Positions 50,218-59,116 of a DNA stretch of 64,000 nucleotides are shown here, in pieces (positions within the stretch are counted from its first letter, which is position 1; every line of letters starts with the position of its first letter). A program made the translations under genes and the position numbers. The notes below the pieces were generated by a model. The model had not been told where the DNA came from. It searched no databases and saw only the letters and a list, made by a program, of their open reading frames with translations. The stretch comes from Dyadobacter soli (GTDB lineage: Bacteria; Bacteroidota; Bacteroidia; Cytophagales; Spirosomataceae): assembly GCF_900101885.1 (NCBI RefSeq), contig NZ_FNAN01000010.1, forward strand, positions 124,001 to 188,000, read 5' to 3'.

Positions 50218-51837
50218 TTAAAACGGCGGCTCCGAATCCGGGCCTTTGTAATCGAAATTGCTGAGGTCGTTCGCGCGGCTGCGGAGCGTCCCGCCTGTCG
50301 GTGGTGCCGTCGGTTTGGCCTGGCTTTCGAAGGATGAGATCGGGTTCGAGGTCTGGATCGGGCGGTCGATGGAGAATGGGGCAGGAGTGAAGCCCGAATC
50401 GAGATCGGCGAATTTGGTGTATTTACCGATAAAGCGCAGCTGGATCGTATCCAGCGAACCCGCACGGTTTTTGGCTAGAATTACCTCACCTACACCCGCT
50501 ACTGAATTCCCTGCTTCGTCCTCTGTAATGCCGTAATATTCAGGACGATACAAGAATATTACCATATCCGCATCCTGCTCGATCGAACCGGATTCCCTCA
50601 AATCGGAGAGTTGCGGACGCTTTTCACCGCCACGGGTTTCCACGGCACGGCTCAGCTGCGAAAGAGCGATTACCGGCACGTCAAGTTCCTTTGCAAGGTT
50701 TTTCAATGACCGGGAGATCATCGCAATCTCCTGTTCGCGGTTACCTGGGCTTTTACCGCCCGTATCGCCGGTCATGAGCTGCAAGTAGTCGATTACGATC
50801 ATCTGAATGTCGTGCTGCGCTTTCAAACGGCGGCATTTGGCACGGAGTTCGAGAACCGAAAGGGCAGGGGTGTCGTCGATATAAATGGGGGCATTCGTGA
50901 GCCGGTGAATGCGGTGGTGCAGCTGTTCCCATTCGTGCGGCGCGAGGCTTCCCTTACGGATTTTCTCACTATCTATCTCGGCCTCAGCGGAAATCAAACG
51001 ATTGACGAGCTGTACCGAGGACATCTCCAAAGAGAATATCGCCACAGGAATATTGAAATCCACCGCCGCATTCCGGAGCGAGGAAACGACGAATGCCGTT
51101 TTACCCATACCGGGACGTGCCGCGAGGATCATCAATTCCGTTTTTTGCCAGCCGGACGTCAGCCTGTCGAGCGCGCTGAAACCGGATGGTACACCTGTAA
51201 GACCGTCCTTGTTATTCTTTTTCTGGTCGAGTTCGGCCAGCGCCTGGCGCATGAGCGCGCCCATATCGGCGTAATTTTTCTTGATATTGGATTCCGAAAT
51301 CGCGAAAAGCGACTGTTCCGTTTTGTCCAGAAGGCGGAACACGTCGGTAGTATCTTCATAAGCCTCACGCTGGATCTCCGAGGACACTTTAATGAGCTCC
51401 CGTTTGATATAAGCCTGCGAGATAATGCGGGCATGGAATTCGATGTTGGCCGCGGAATTGACCTTGCTGGTCAGCTCCATGATGTACGACGCCCCGCCCA
51501 CCAGTTCAAGTTCTCCGGTACTGCGCAGTTTGGCCGTCACCGTGAGCATATCGATCGGCTCCGAATCGGCGAAGAGCGTGACGATCGCAGTGTAAATGCG
51601 AACGTGCGACTCCTTGTAAAAACTATCCGGACGGAGGATATCCGCCACCGCCGTGAGGGCATCCTTTTCGATCATCAAAGCACCCAGAACCGCCTCTTCA
51701 AGATCGATTGCCTGAGGGGGTAATTTGCTGAAATTCTGATCGTTGGATGGCGTTCTGGGAGCGAACGCACGCTTGGTACCGTTGCCGGTTTTGGAGCCGC
51801 TCCTGGGGTAGTTGTTTGGGGCCTTTTCGTTTTCCAT
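50218..51837 (-). CDS. dnaB: Replicative DNA helicase
   Basis: The 539-residue hexameric helicase for the replication fork. The N-terminal domain (about 40-140, LPPQAIDLEEAVLGALMIEKDALTAV) is followed by the RecA-like domain with Walker A ARPGMGKTAFVVS, Walker B MIVIDYLQLMTG and the arginine-finger region AGSLDTIQLRF. A disordered C-terminal tail is rich in Pro and Ser (about 480-539). No intein is present. It is divergent from phoH across 247 bp. Confidence 0.97.
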   Translation of the reverse strand: MENEKAPNNYPRSGSKTGNGTKRAFAPRTPSNDQNFSKLPPQAIDLEEAVLGALMIEKDALTAVADILRPDSFYKESHVRIYTAIVTLFADSEPIDMLTVTAKLRSTGELELVGGASYIMELTSKVNSAANIEFHARIISQAYIKRELIKVSSEIQREAYEDTTDVFRLLDKTEQSLFAISESNIKKNYADMGALMRQALAELDQKKNNKDGLTGVPSGFSALDRLTSGWQKTELMILAARPGMGKTAFVVSSLRNAAVDFNIPVAIFSLEMSSVQLVNRLISAEAEIDSEKIRKGSLAPHEWEQLHHRIHRLTNAPIYIDDTPALSVLELRAKCRRLKAQHDIQMIVIDYLQLMTGDTGGKSPGNREQEIAMISRSLKNLAKELDVPVIALSQLSRAVETRGGEKRPQLSDLRESGSIEQDADMVIFLYRPEYYGITEDEAGNSVAGVGEVILAKNRAGSLDTIQLRFIGKYTKFADLDSGFTPAPFSIDRPIQTSNPISSFESQAKPTAPPTGGTLRSRANDLSNFDYKGPDSEPPF

Positions 51838-52084
51838 GTTAAGACAAAGTTAATCATTGGAGGCCTTCAACGAAAGCTACGGCGTGGAGTTTGGCGGATT
51901 AATTTTTTTTCTTCGGACATACTTTTTTGTGCATGTCTGATAATGAAAGACTTGGTCAGAAAAGAGTTATTTTCCGGGCTTGTATTTGACAGATTAATTG
52001 TTTTTTCGACGATTATGTTTTACAAATGTTGGTTATTATTACTAAATTTTACAAACAATAGACAAACATTAAACATCGATTCAT

Positions 52085-53032
52085 TTGCTGGAAAAAATCA
52101 TCACACTCGAAGACGTATCCATGGTCGATTTTCTCGGGATTCACAACTCGAATATCAAGGAAGTCGCCGCAGCTTTCCCCGAAAGTAAAATCATTTCACG
52201 CGGAAACGAGATCCGCATCCAGGGGACTGCCCCCGAAATTATCCGAATCACAGATGTAATCGACTCACTTCTGGCGCATTACCAGAAGTATGGAAAAATA
52301 ACGAACGACAACGTCAAAGGCTATCTGAACGGCATTTCGAAAATGCCCGTAGCCACCGGCGAGGATGACGATGACGTGATCCTTTATGGCAACAAGGGCC
52401 TTGTCGTGAAAGCCAAAACGACTAACCAGAAGCTCCTGGTAGAGCAGGCAGGCAAATACGATCTCGTGTTCGCGATCGGCCCGGCCGGTACCGGTAAAAC
52501 CTATACCGCCGTGGCCATTGCCGTGAGGGCATTGAAAAACAAGGAAGTACGGAAAATTATCATTACCCGTCCGGCCGTTGAAGCGGGCGAGAACCTGGGT
52601 TTTTTGCCGGGTGATCTGAAAGAAAAAATCGACCCGTACCTGCGCCCGATCTACGACGCGCTGGACGATATGATCGCGCCCGAAAAGCTGAAATTGTACC
52701 TGGAAAGCCGGGTAATCGAAATTGCCCCGCTCGCATATATGCGGGGACGTACGCTAAACAACGCATTCATCCTGCTCGACGAGGCGCAGAACACGACACC
52801 GATGCAAATGAAGATGTTCCTCACCCGGATGGGCCCGAGCTCGAAGGCGATCATCACCGGTGACAAATCGCAGATCGACCTTCCGAAAAACCTGAAATCG
52901 GGCCTAATCGACTCGTTGACGGTTTTGAAGGGTATCAAAGGCATTAGCTTTGTAGAACTGGATGGTTCGGACGTTGTAAGGCACCGTTTGGTGAAGGACA
53001 TTCTTGCTGCCTATGAAAAATCGGAGAAATAG
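52085..53032 (+). CDS. PhoH-family ATPase
   Basis: A 315-residue protein with an N-terminal KH-like segment (IHNSNIKEVAAAFPESKIISRGNEIRIQG) and a PhoH ATPase domain: Walker A GPAGTGKTYTAVAIAVRAL, RPAVEAGENLGFLPGDLKEKIDPYLRPIYDAL, Walker B FILLDEAQNTTPMQMKMFLTRMG. PhoH-like ATPases are tied to RNA metabolism, often with YbeY, which is not nearby. The start is TTG 52085 (MLEKIITLED), which fits the family N-terminus better than ATG 52121. Its end overlaps the next gene by 20 bp. Confidence 0.93.
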   Translation: MLEKIITLEDVSMVDFLGIHNSNIKEVAAAFPESKIISRGNEIRIQGTAPEIIRITDVIDSLLAHYQKYGKITNDNVKGYLNGISKMPVATGEDDDDVILYGNKGLVVKAKTTNQKLLVEQAGKYDLVFAIGPAGTGKTYTAVAIAVRALKNKEVRKIIITRPAVEAGENLGFLPGDLKEKIDPYLRPIYDALDDMIAPEKLKLYLESRVIEIAPLAYMRGRTLNNAFILLDEAQNTTPMQMKMFLTRMGPSSKAIITGDKSQIDLPKNLKSGLIDSLTVLKGIKGISFVELDGSDVVRHRLVKDILAAYEKSEK

Positions 53033-54290
53033 CCTGCTGCTGGCCGGCCTGTTGCTGGTATCTGTGCTGGGAAAGGCGCAGGATTCGCTCGTTACGCGGT
53101 GTGCGAGCACGGAGCGCGATGCTGTGAGGCTATCGAAAAATCCGTCGCTGCGAAACCTGCGGATGCGATCCGAATCGGCCATTCAGAATTACCTGCGCGC
53201 CAATACCGGTGTACGAACGGCTGCGAACGAGATTGTGACGATCCCCGTCGTGGTACACGTCGTGCATAACCGGTCCGATAATGTTGTTGGCGGTGCAGGT
53301 AACGGCAATATCTCCGACGCGCAGATCCAGAGCCAGATCGACGTTTTAAATGAAGATTATGGCAACACGTCCGGCTACAAGGGCTTTTACACCGATTCAT
53401 TGGCTGTGGATACAGGCATTCGGTTCAAACTGGTTTCGGTGGTAAGGACTTATAATGAAACTTCGCAGTTCAGTCCCATTACCGATGCCGACGATCTGGC
53501 GGACATTTCACCGGCCTGGTTTACAAATCGTTACCTGAATATCTGGGTGACGCGGCTGAACGATCGTTACCTCGGAACTTCGCAGTTTCCTGTCGTTACC
53601 GAGCTCAATGACCTCACCGCCGGCCTGGCTACCGCCGAAAATGGTGAAATCGACGCATTGACCGACGGTGTAATCATCGATTACCGCTATTTCGGCCGTA
53701 ACTCCGACGCCATTACAAGCCGGATCTACAACCTGGGCCGCACTACGACGCACGAAGTGGGCCATTGGCTTGGTCTGATCCATATCTGGGGCGATGCCAC
53801 CTGCGGCACCGATTATTGCGACGATACGCCGATGGCTAACACCAAAAATGAAACGACGGACATTTCGTGCTCGCCCGTCTATTCGCAATGCCGCCCGGGC
53901 GTGACCACGCGCAACATGATCGAAAACTACATGGATTACTCGCCGGACGTTTGCATGAGCATTTTTACCAACGACCAGAAGGAGCGGATGCATGCGGTAT
54001 TGGCTCTGAGTCCAAGACGTGCAAAAATGGTGGAGTATTCGAGATTCTCGACCTCGGAACTTGTAGTGGAGATCTATCCGAATCCAGTCCGTGAGACATT
54101 GACAGCCAATGTATTCACCCCAAATTTTGAAAATTATACCGTGTCCGTTTATAATCAGAAGGGACAAAAGGTGACAGCGGACGCCGTCAACCGTGCTTAT
54201 CTCAACGTTAAAAATTTTCCCAGCGGTTTGTACTATTATAAGGTAACAGCTGCTGATAAGACAATTACGAAACGTTTTGTTGTACGATAA
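53013..54290 (+). CDS. Secreted M43-family (cytophagalysin-type) metalloprotease with T9SS sorting domain
   Basis: The 425 residues have a signal peptide (MKNRRNSLLLAGLLLVSVLGKAQ), a pro-region and a metzincin domain. The zinc motif HEVGHWLGLIH gives ligands His247, His251 and His257 with catalytic Glu248. Met-turn ENYMDYSPDVCMSIF follows, as in pappalysin/cytophagalysin M43 peptidases. The C-terminal type A T9SS domain (VEIYPNPVRETLTANVF ... GLYYYKVTAADKTITKRFVVR) targets it to the outside. The start ATG lies inside the last codons of phoH (20-bp overlap), so translation may be coupled. Confidence 0.93.
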   Translation: MKNRRNSLLLAGLLLVSVLGKAQDSLVTRCASTERDAVRLSKNPSLRNLRMRSESAIQNYLRANTGVRTAANEIVTIPVVVHVVHNRSDNVVGGAGNGNISDAQIQSQIDVLNEDYGNTSGYKGFYTDSLAVDTGIRFKLVSVVRTYNETSQFSPITDADDLADISPAWFTNRYLNIWVTRLNDRYLGTSQFPVVTELNDLTAGLATAENGEIDALTDGVIIDYRYFGRNSDAITSRIYNLGRTTTHEVGHWLGLIHIWGDATCGTDYCDDTPMANTKNETTDISCSPVYSQCRPGVTTRNMIENYMDYSPDVCMSIFTNDQKERMHAVLALSPRRAKMVEYSRFSTSELVVEIYPNPVRETLTANVFTPNFENYTVSVYNQKGQKVTADAVNRAYLNVKNFPSGLYYYKVTAADKTITKRFVVR

Positions 54291-54296
54291 ACACAC

Positions 54297-56078
54297 ATGC
54301 TCTCACGCGCTCCGTTTGTCAGCGTAGTACTATTCCTTGCAACCGGCATATTGGCGGGCGACGCATTGCGTACGGTCACTAATATGCCGGTTGTTTTTGT
54401 TTTCGCCGCTTGGGTGCTGGCGACGATTGTTTGTGTATTGATGCACCTCTTTCGCAGGCAAACAGGCTTCGCTACCGGACTGGCGATCTGGATGTTGCTG
54501 CTGGGAAGTGGTATTAAAATGGCAGTCGAGGACGAGAAAGACGCTCAAATTGCACAACTGAATGCATTGGAATACACCTCCTACATTGCCGAAGTAACAA
54601 CGATACCTGAAAAACGGAACAATTCCATTCGTTTAGAAGTACTTACAAAACAATTCCGAAACGCAAATGAATGGATTAATAACCCTGCGGAAGCATTGAT
54701 TTACTTGCCGGATAGCCTTTCGGTAATTCCCCAGCCCGGCGACCAGCTTCTCATTCGCGGTCGGTTGGCGCAACCTGCACCACCGCAGAATCCCGGACAA
54801 TTCGACTATGCGCGGTATTTGCGGAATAAAGGCATCCTGTTCACTGCATTTGTGAATGGACATGCTTGTCAACTAATTCCTCGACAGGCAAACGCAAATC
54901 CAGCCTATTGGCCCGAAACCGTTTCTCAATTGGCCGACAGCCGCTTTCGCGCGTACGTGAGTGATCCGGCCGCATATGGGCTTGTGAAAGCAATGCTACT
55001 GGGCCGTCGGGACGACCTCGCGCAGGAGCAGGTGGGCGATTATGTGATTTCCGGTGCCGTACATATTCTTTCGGTTTCCGGAATGCACGTGGCGATCATT
55101 TTTCTGGCTATCGGTGCCGCTTTTGGTTGGGTGAAGCGCTGGCGGTTTGGCAAATGGGCCTATCTGCTCATAATGGCCGCATTGCTCGGTTTTTACGCGC
55201 TGGTAACCGGTTTACCACCTTCGGTGCAGCGTGCTGCATTGATGTGTATGGTGCTTGTCATCGCGGAGGTGGCGGGAAGAAGGCATTACCCGATGAATAC
55301 GCTGGCGTTTTCGGCGCTTGTGATTCTGCTGCTCGACCCGTGCGCATTGTACGATGTCGGTTTTCAGTTGTCGTACCTCGCGATGACGGGTATTTTCCTG
55401 CTCTATGAGCCGATTTACAGCATTTACATGCCGGGAAACCGCATTTCAAAATTCATCTGGCAGGTAACCGCTCTTGCATTCGCGGCGCAGATCGCCACAT
55501 TTCCGCTTAGTCTTTTCTACTTTCATCAATTTCCGACCTACTTCTGGCTCGTGAATCCGCTTGTCGTCACATTCACGAATATCCTGCTGCCGGCTGCCCT
55601 GGTTCTGCTTTTGGTGAGTCTTTCCGGCATTACATGGCTGGCATGGCTGGCGGGTCAGGTTGTGACATTTTCTGCGAAACTTACAGATTGGTCGGCGTCG
55701 ATCCCGCGATCGTTGCCGGGTTACCTGGTCGAGAACCTGCATTTAAATGTTGTGGAAGTGATTATGCTTTACAGCATTATGCTTCTCGTGTGGTATGCTT
55801 TGCATTCCCGCTCGATGGGCTATCTAAAGTTGGCGTTTGCGGGGGTGTTTTTGTTTGCAACAGTCTCTATGACAAATAGTTTGAATATGTATTTGAAATC
55901 CGAATCTGTCAGCTTTCAGGTTCCGAAGCATCAGGTTGTGAGCTTCAAATCGGGGAATATACTTTACCTTTTGAGCGACAAAACATTTGCGAAGGATTCG
56001 CGCGCATTTGATTTTAATGTAAAAAACTATACGGTAAGTGCTGAAATACAGGATGTTATATACATTGCGGCACCCTAG
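54297..56078 (+). CDS. ComEC/Rec2-family membrane protein
   Basis: A 593-residue polytopic membrane protein for DNA uptake. The N-terminal soluble DUF4131-like portion (about 60-210; GDQLLIRGRLAQPAPPQNPGQFDYARYLRNKGI) precedes the competence domain (about 220-490; SGAVHILSVSGMHVAIIFLAIG; GLPPSVQRAALMCMVLVIAEVAGRRHYPMNTLAFSAL). The metallo-beta-lactamase-like C-terminal domain of larger ComEC proteins is missing; only about 60 residues follow the last membrane span. Many Bacteroidota ComEC proteins are of this short type. It begins 6 bp after the M43 gene. Confidence 0.9.
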   Translation: MLSRAPFVSVVLFLATGILAGDALRTVTNMPVVFVFAAWVLATIVCVLMHLFRRQTGFATGLAIWMLLLGSGIKMAVEDEKDAQIAQLNALEYTSYIAEVTTIPEKRNNSIRLEVLTKQFRNANEWINNPAEALIYLPDSLSVIPQPGDQLLIRGRLAQPAPPQNPGQFDYARYLRNKGILFTAFVNGHACQLIPRQANANPAYWPETVSQLADSRFRAYVSDPAAYGLVKAMLLGRRDDLAQEQVGDYVISGAVHILSVSGMHVAIIFLAIGAAFGWVKRWRFGKWAYLLIMAALLGFYALVTGLPPSVQRAALMCMVLVIAEVAGRRHYPMNTLAFSALVILLLDPCALYDVGFQLSYLAMTGIFLLYEPIYSIYMPGNRISKFIWQVTALAFAAQIATFPLSLFYFHQFPTYFWLVNPLVVTFTNILLPAALVLLLVSLSGITWLAWLAGQVVTFSAKLTDWSASIPRSLPGYLVENLHLNVVEVIMLYSIMLLVWYALHSRSMGYLKLAFAGVFLFATVSMTNSLNMYLKSESVSFQVPKHQVVSFKSGNILYLLSDKTFAKDSRAFDFNVKNYTVSAEIQDVIYIAAP

Positions 56079-56114
56079 CAGCTTTGTATAATACATTTTG
56101 ATTATCAAAAATCA

Positions 56115-57200
56115 TTATTGCACAGAATACAATGCTTCGATCTGCTGTGCAACCTTTTTGTCCCAGGCAGCCTGGGCGCCTGCATTCAGGCCATGACCGG
56201 TTTCGCCGTCATATTGCTCCTGATCACGGTTCATTTCCCGAAAAGCTTCCAGAAACTGGTATTGAATTTCGCTGTCATAATCTTCGATCGTCAATTCCGC
56301 CTTTCTGAGCCGCTCCTTAAATTTCTCAACCACCAGCCGGGTGACATCGAAATGGATCTGCTCATGGCGCAATGTGCCCGCATTGCGCGATTCCGGACGG
56401 CCCCACGACATGCTTTTGACCATGAATATCTTCAAACCTATTTCCACCACGAGGTCGTCGTTTTTCGGGTAGGAGCGTCCCTCGTAGCCGAAACTCGTAA
56501 AAACCGCCGCCGCATACCGGCTGCCGGGTTTTGCGCTCCGTACCTTGAAATCGTCCCAGATTAACGGCCGTTTAGGCGAATAGAAAACCGTGTCTTCCGA
56601 GGCGGTGTTGTTGATTTCCTTGAACGTCAGCACCAGATTCCGTGCCAATGCCGGCGTTTTACCCGCATTGGTAGTCATCCATTTTTGAAAATGGCCTAAT
56701 GCCTGGTCTACAAGCTGCTTGATCAATTTCTCGTGCGTAAAAGCCGTTTCAGGGCGCGTATAGTTAGCCGCCGTTTGGTAACCCGTAAGTTCCACTGGTT
56801 GCATATCGCGGTACCAGCGGAAACGGACATGCAGCTTTACCTCACCGGTTACGCGGTTAGGACCGATGCGCTTTTCGTTTACCGATAGCTCCTTAATCGT
56901 AATGTAGAGCGGCAGGTAAGTCTGTTCTTTTTTCGGCGCGAGGTACGACCAGTAGCTGAAAAGTTCGCTTTCGGCTTTTCCAGGTAGTACCGCCGGTATT
57001 TCTTTACCCAATGCGATCACTTTGCCTAATGTGGCTCCCGGCTGAGTGCGCTGGTCTTCGACGTTTTGGATGAAGAATTTATAGGACTTGAACAGACCCT
57101 CCGGATCTTTGGAAAGGGTAACAACCGACTTGTCCTGCTGTGCGAAAAGCGGGCTAATGGTGGAGATCAGGAAGAAAATAAGCGAAATGCTTTTAGTCAT
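56115..57200 (-). CDS. Exported DUF922 putative zinc protease
   Basis: The 361 residues start with a signal peptide (MTKSISLIFFLISTISPLFAQ). The C-terminal half is DUF922-like: RPLIWDDFKVRSAKPGSRYAAAVFTSFGYEGRS, then TLRHEQIHFDVTRLVVEKFKERL, where HEQIH is an HExxH zinc-peptidase signature. The N-terminal 170 residues are a separate unrecognised domain (LPLYITIKELSVNEKRIGPNRVTGEVKLHVRFRWY). No substrate is known. ATG 57200 was chosen over a TTG at 57209. It is divergent from the dCMP deaminase gene and convergent with comEC. Confidence 0.8.
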   Translation of the reverse strand: MTKSISLIFFLISTISPLFAQQDKSVVTLSKDPEGLFKSYKFFIQNVEDQRTQPGATLGKVIALGKEIPAVLPGKAESELFSYWSYLAPKKEQTYLPLYITIKELSVNEKRIGPNRVTGEVKLHVRFRWYRDMQPVELTGYQTAANYTRPETAFTHEKLIKQLVDQALGHFQKWMTTNAGKTPALARNLVLTFKEINNTASEDTVFYSPKRPLIWDDFKVRSAKPGSRYAAAVFTSFGYEGRSYPKNDDLVVEIGLKIFMVKSMSWGRPESRNAGTLRHEQIHFDVTRLVVEKFKERLRKAELTIEDYDSEIQYQFLEAFREMNRDQEQYDGETGHGLNAGAQAAWDKKVAQQIEALYSVQ

Positions 57201-57272
57201 ACTTTTCAAACTGCGTTGAATCCAGCCGTCATTTCCCTAAGTTTGTACCCTGAATTTTGGATTGAACAGAGA

Positions 57273-57752
57273 ATGACAATACCTACAACGAATTTGCGGC
57301 CGGAATTTGATGACATTTATATGGACCTGGCAAAAAATCTTGCCAAGCGTTCGCATTGTATAAAAGCGCAGGTGGGTGCGGTGCTAACGAAGGATACGCG
57401 GATTATTTCAATTGGCTACAATGGCCCGCCCGCGGGTACGCACAACTGTGACGAAGAATTTCCGGGAGTAGGGTGTCCGCGCGATGCGAAGGGAAGCTGC
57501 TCACTGGCATTGCACGCCGAGCAGAACGCGATTCTTTTCGCTGTGAAAAACGGTTCAAATATCGAAGGATCGACACTTTTCGTCACGCTGGCGCCTTGCA
57601 TTGCGTGCGCGAGGGTAATCTACACGATGAAGATTAAAAAGGTAATTTTCCTGCATTCATATGCCGCTTACAAGGGCATTGCCGTAGAGGAAGGCGTGGA
57701 GTTTTTACGCCGCTTTGGCGTGGAGGTGGAGCAGTACAGCGGAGTTATATAG
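57273..57752 (+). CDS. Deoxycytidylate (dCMP) deaminase
   Basis: A 159-residue cytidine-deaminase-fold enzyme that turns dCMP into dUMP for thymidylate synthesis. The motifs are IKAQVGAVLTKDTRIISIGYNGPPAGTHNCDEE, the zinc/glutamate HAEQNAILFAVKNG and the zinc cysteines APCIACARVIYT. The length and the extra Cys-rich loop (CPRDAKGSCSL) match dCMP deaminases rather than ComEB-type fusions. ATG 57273 is the start; an open frame upstream to 57066 runs through the divergent gene and is not family sequence. Confidence 0.92.
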   Translation: MTIPTTNLRPEFDDIYMDLAKNLAKRSHCIKAQVGAVLTKDTRIISIGYNGPPAGTHNCDEEFPGVGCPRDAKGSCSLALHAEQNAILFAVKNGSNIEGSTLFVTLAPCIACARVIYTMKIKKVIFLHSYAAYKGIAVEEGVEFLRRFGVEVEQYSGVI

Positions 57753-57845
57753 TGAGTTTATAAGTTCATGAGTTGAAAGTTCATGAGTCAAAAACACGCT
57801 CATAGACTTTAAACTCATGGACTCATAAACTCATCGACTCATTAA
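57753..57845. repeat. Inverted repeat of GAGTTTATAAGTTCATGAGT-type words
   Basis: Forward units (AGTTTATAAGTTCATGAGTT, AGTTCATGAGTC) face inverted units (GACTTTAAACTCATGGACTC, TAAACTCATCGACTC) across about 12 bases. It forms a long imperfect hairpin between convergent dCMP deaminase and SlyD-like genes. It is similar in position and design to the octamer repeats but has different bases. Confidence 0.7.
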
Positions 57846-58357
57846 TGATGATGCACCCCACCCGCACCGTGCACATGCCCGTGGTCGAGCTCTTCGCGTG
57901 TGGCTGCGCGTACGGAAAGGATTTTGCCTGCGAAATGCATTTCCTTGCCTGCCAGCGGGTGGTTGAAGTTCATGATTACGACTTCGTCCTGGATTTCGAC
58001 GATCTGGCCGTGGAGCCTTTCGCCGTCTTCGTTCGTCATCGGGATGATGTTGCCTACTTGCAGCAGTTCGTTCTGGTCTACTTCGCTGTTCTGGAACACC
58101 GATTTAGGCAGGTCTACAACCGCTTCTTCATCGTATTCGCCATAACCTTCTTCCGGAGCTACCGTAAACTCAAAGGTGTCACCGGCTGAAAGTCCTTCGA
58201 TCTGGTTTTCGAAACCTTCGGGCAGGCCGCTGATGCCATGGATAAAGTACATCGGATCGTTTTCGCTGACCACTTCCACTACGTCCGTTTCGCCTTCCGA
58301 GTCTGGAATGCTGAGGCTATATGTGAGTGCTACGACGCTATTTTTTTCGACTTTCAT
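57842..58357 (-). CDS. FKBP-type peptidyl-prolyl isomerase, SlyD-like
   Basis: A 171-residue prolyl isomerase and chaperone. The FKBP domain and inserted flap are seen in VVALTYSLSIPDSEGE, PMYFIHGISGLPEGFENQIEGLSAGDTFEFTVAPEEGYGEYD and NFNHPLAGKEMHFAGKILSVR. The end is histidine-rich (HGHVHGAGGVHHH), a metal-binding tail like that of SlyD, which delivers nickel and folds proteins. It is transcribed towards dCMP deaminase with an inverted repeat between. Confidence 0.93.
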   Translation of the reverse strand: MKVEKNSVVALTYSLSIPDSEGETDVVEVVSENDPMYFIHGISGLPEGFENQIEGLSAGDTFEFTVAPEEGYGEYDEEAVVDLPKSVFQNSEVDQNELLQVGNIIPMTNEDGERLHGQIVEIQDEVVIMNFNHPLAGKEMHFAGKILSVRAATREELDHGHVHGAGGVHHH

Positions 58358-58453
58358 TTGCTAGTTTGATTAAAATAATGGTTGTTGTAAAAGAATTGTT
58401 CCCAGGAAGAGTATGGAACAAACGTACGGTAATTTTGTCAAAATGCCATTTAG

Positions 58454-59056
58454 ATGAATTTTTTAGCGCATATTTTGCTGTCGGGCGAGAACGAGGGAGT
58501 GATGATGGGCAACTATGTCGGTGATTTCATTAAAGGGCGCCTGACTCACGAGAAAACCGCCACCTGGAATCCCGATTATGTGGTGGGATTGAAACTGCAC
58601 CGTTTTATTGATTCATTTACCGACACCCATCCGGAAGTATCGGAGGCCAAAGATGTGGCGGCCGTTACACAAGGGAAACTGGCGGGCATTGTAATGGACA
58701 TTTACTTCGATTACTTCCTGGCCAAAAACTTCGAACATTACCATAAAGAGCCGCTCTTTGTATATGCCCACCGGATGTATTCGGTTATCCAACGGAACGA
58801 GCATCTGATCCCGGAAACCATGGTGCCGATGGTACGCTCCATGATCCGCCAGGATTGGCTCACCACTTACGCTACGCTCGACGGTATCGATACTACATTT
58901 AAAAGACTTTCCCGCCGGGCCGAATTTCTGGCGCCTATCTCCACGGCAGTGAGCGATTTGCAGGCAAACGAGGAGTTTTACTACACCAGGTTCCTTTCTT
59001 TTTTTCCGGAATTACGCCGTCAGGCTAGTCAATTTATCGCTGAAAACTCGGCATAA
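58454..59056 (+). CDS. Acyl carrier protein phosphodiesterase (AcpH-like)
   Basis: A 200-residue HD-like-fold hydrolase of the DUF479 family that removes 4'-phosphopantetheine from ACP. It shows MNFLAHILLSGENEGVMMGNYVGDFIKGR, GLKLHRFIDSFTDTHPEV and GIVMDIYFDYFLAKNFEHY, where the conserved His and Asp residues bind the metal. It starts 97 bp from the divergent SlyD-like gene and is followed after 60 bp by holA. Confidence 0.9.
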   Translation: MNFLAHILLSGENEGVMMGNYVGDFIKGRLTHEKTATWNPDYVVGLKLHRFIDSFTDTHPEVSEAKDVAAVTQGKLAGIVMDIYFDYFLAKNFEHYHKEPLFVYAHRMYSVIQRNEHLIPETMVPMVRSMIRQDWLTTYATLDGIDTTFKRLSRRAEFLAPISTAVSDLQANEEFYYTRFLSFFPELRRQASQFIAENSA

Positions 59057-59116
59057 ATCAATGCAGAAAGGTAAATTTGATGTCCGGACCGCATTCCGGG
59101 ACCAATCTGTAAATCC

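Noticed and set aside
51845..51852. TAACTTTG on the minus strand, matching the -7 consensus, just before dnaB
   Set aside because: It lies only 8 bp from the ATG, leaving almost no leader, and no -33 box is seen.
56096..56110. TTTTGAT-T-ATCAAAA palindrome between comEC and the DUF922 gene
   Set aside because: Short A/T stem with a 1-base centre; too weak to call a terminator even though the place is right.
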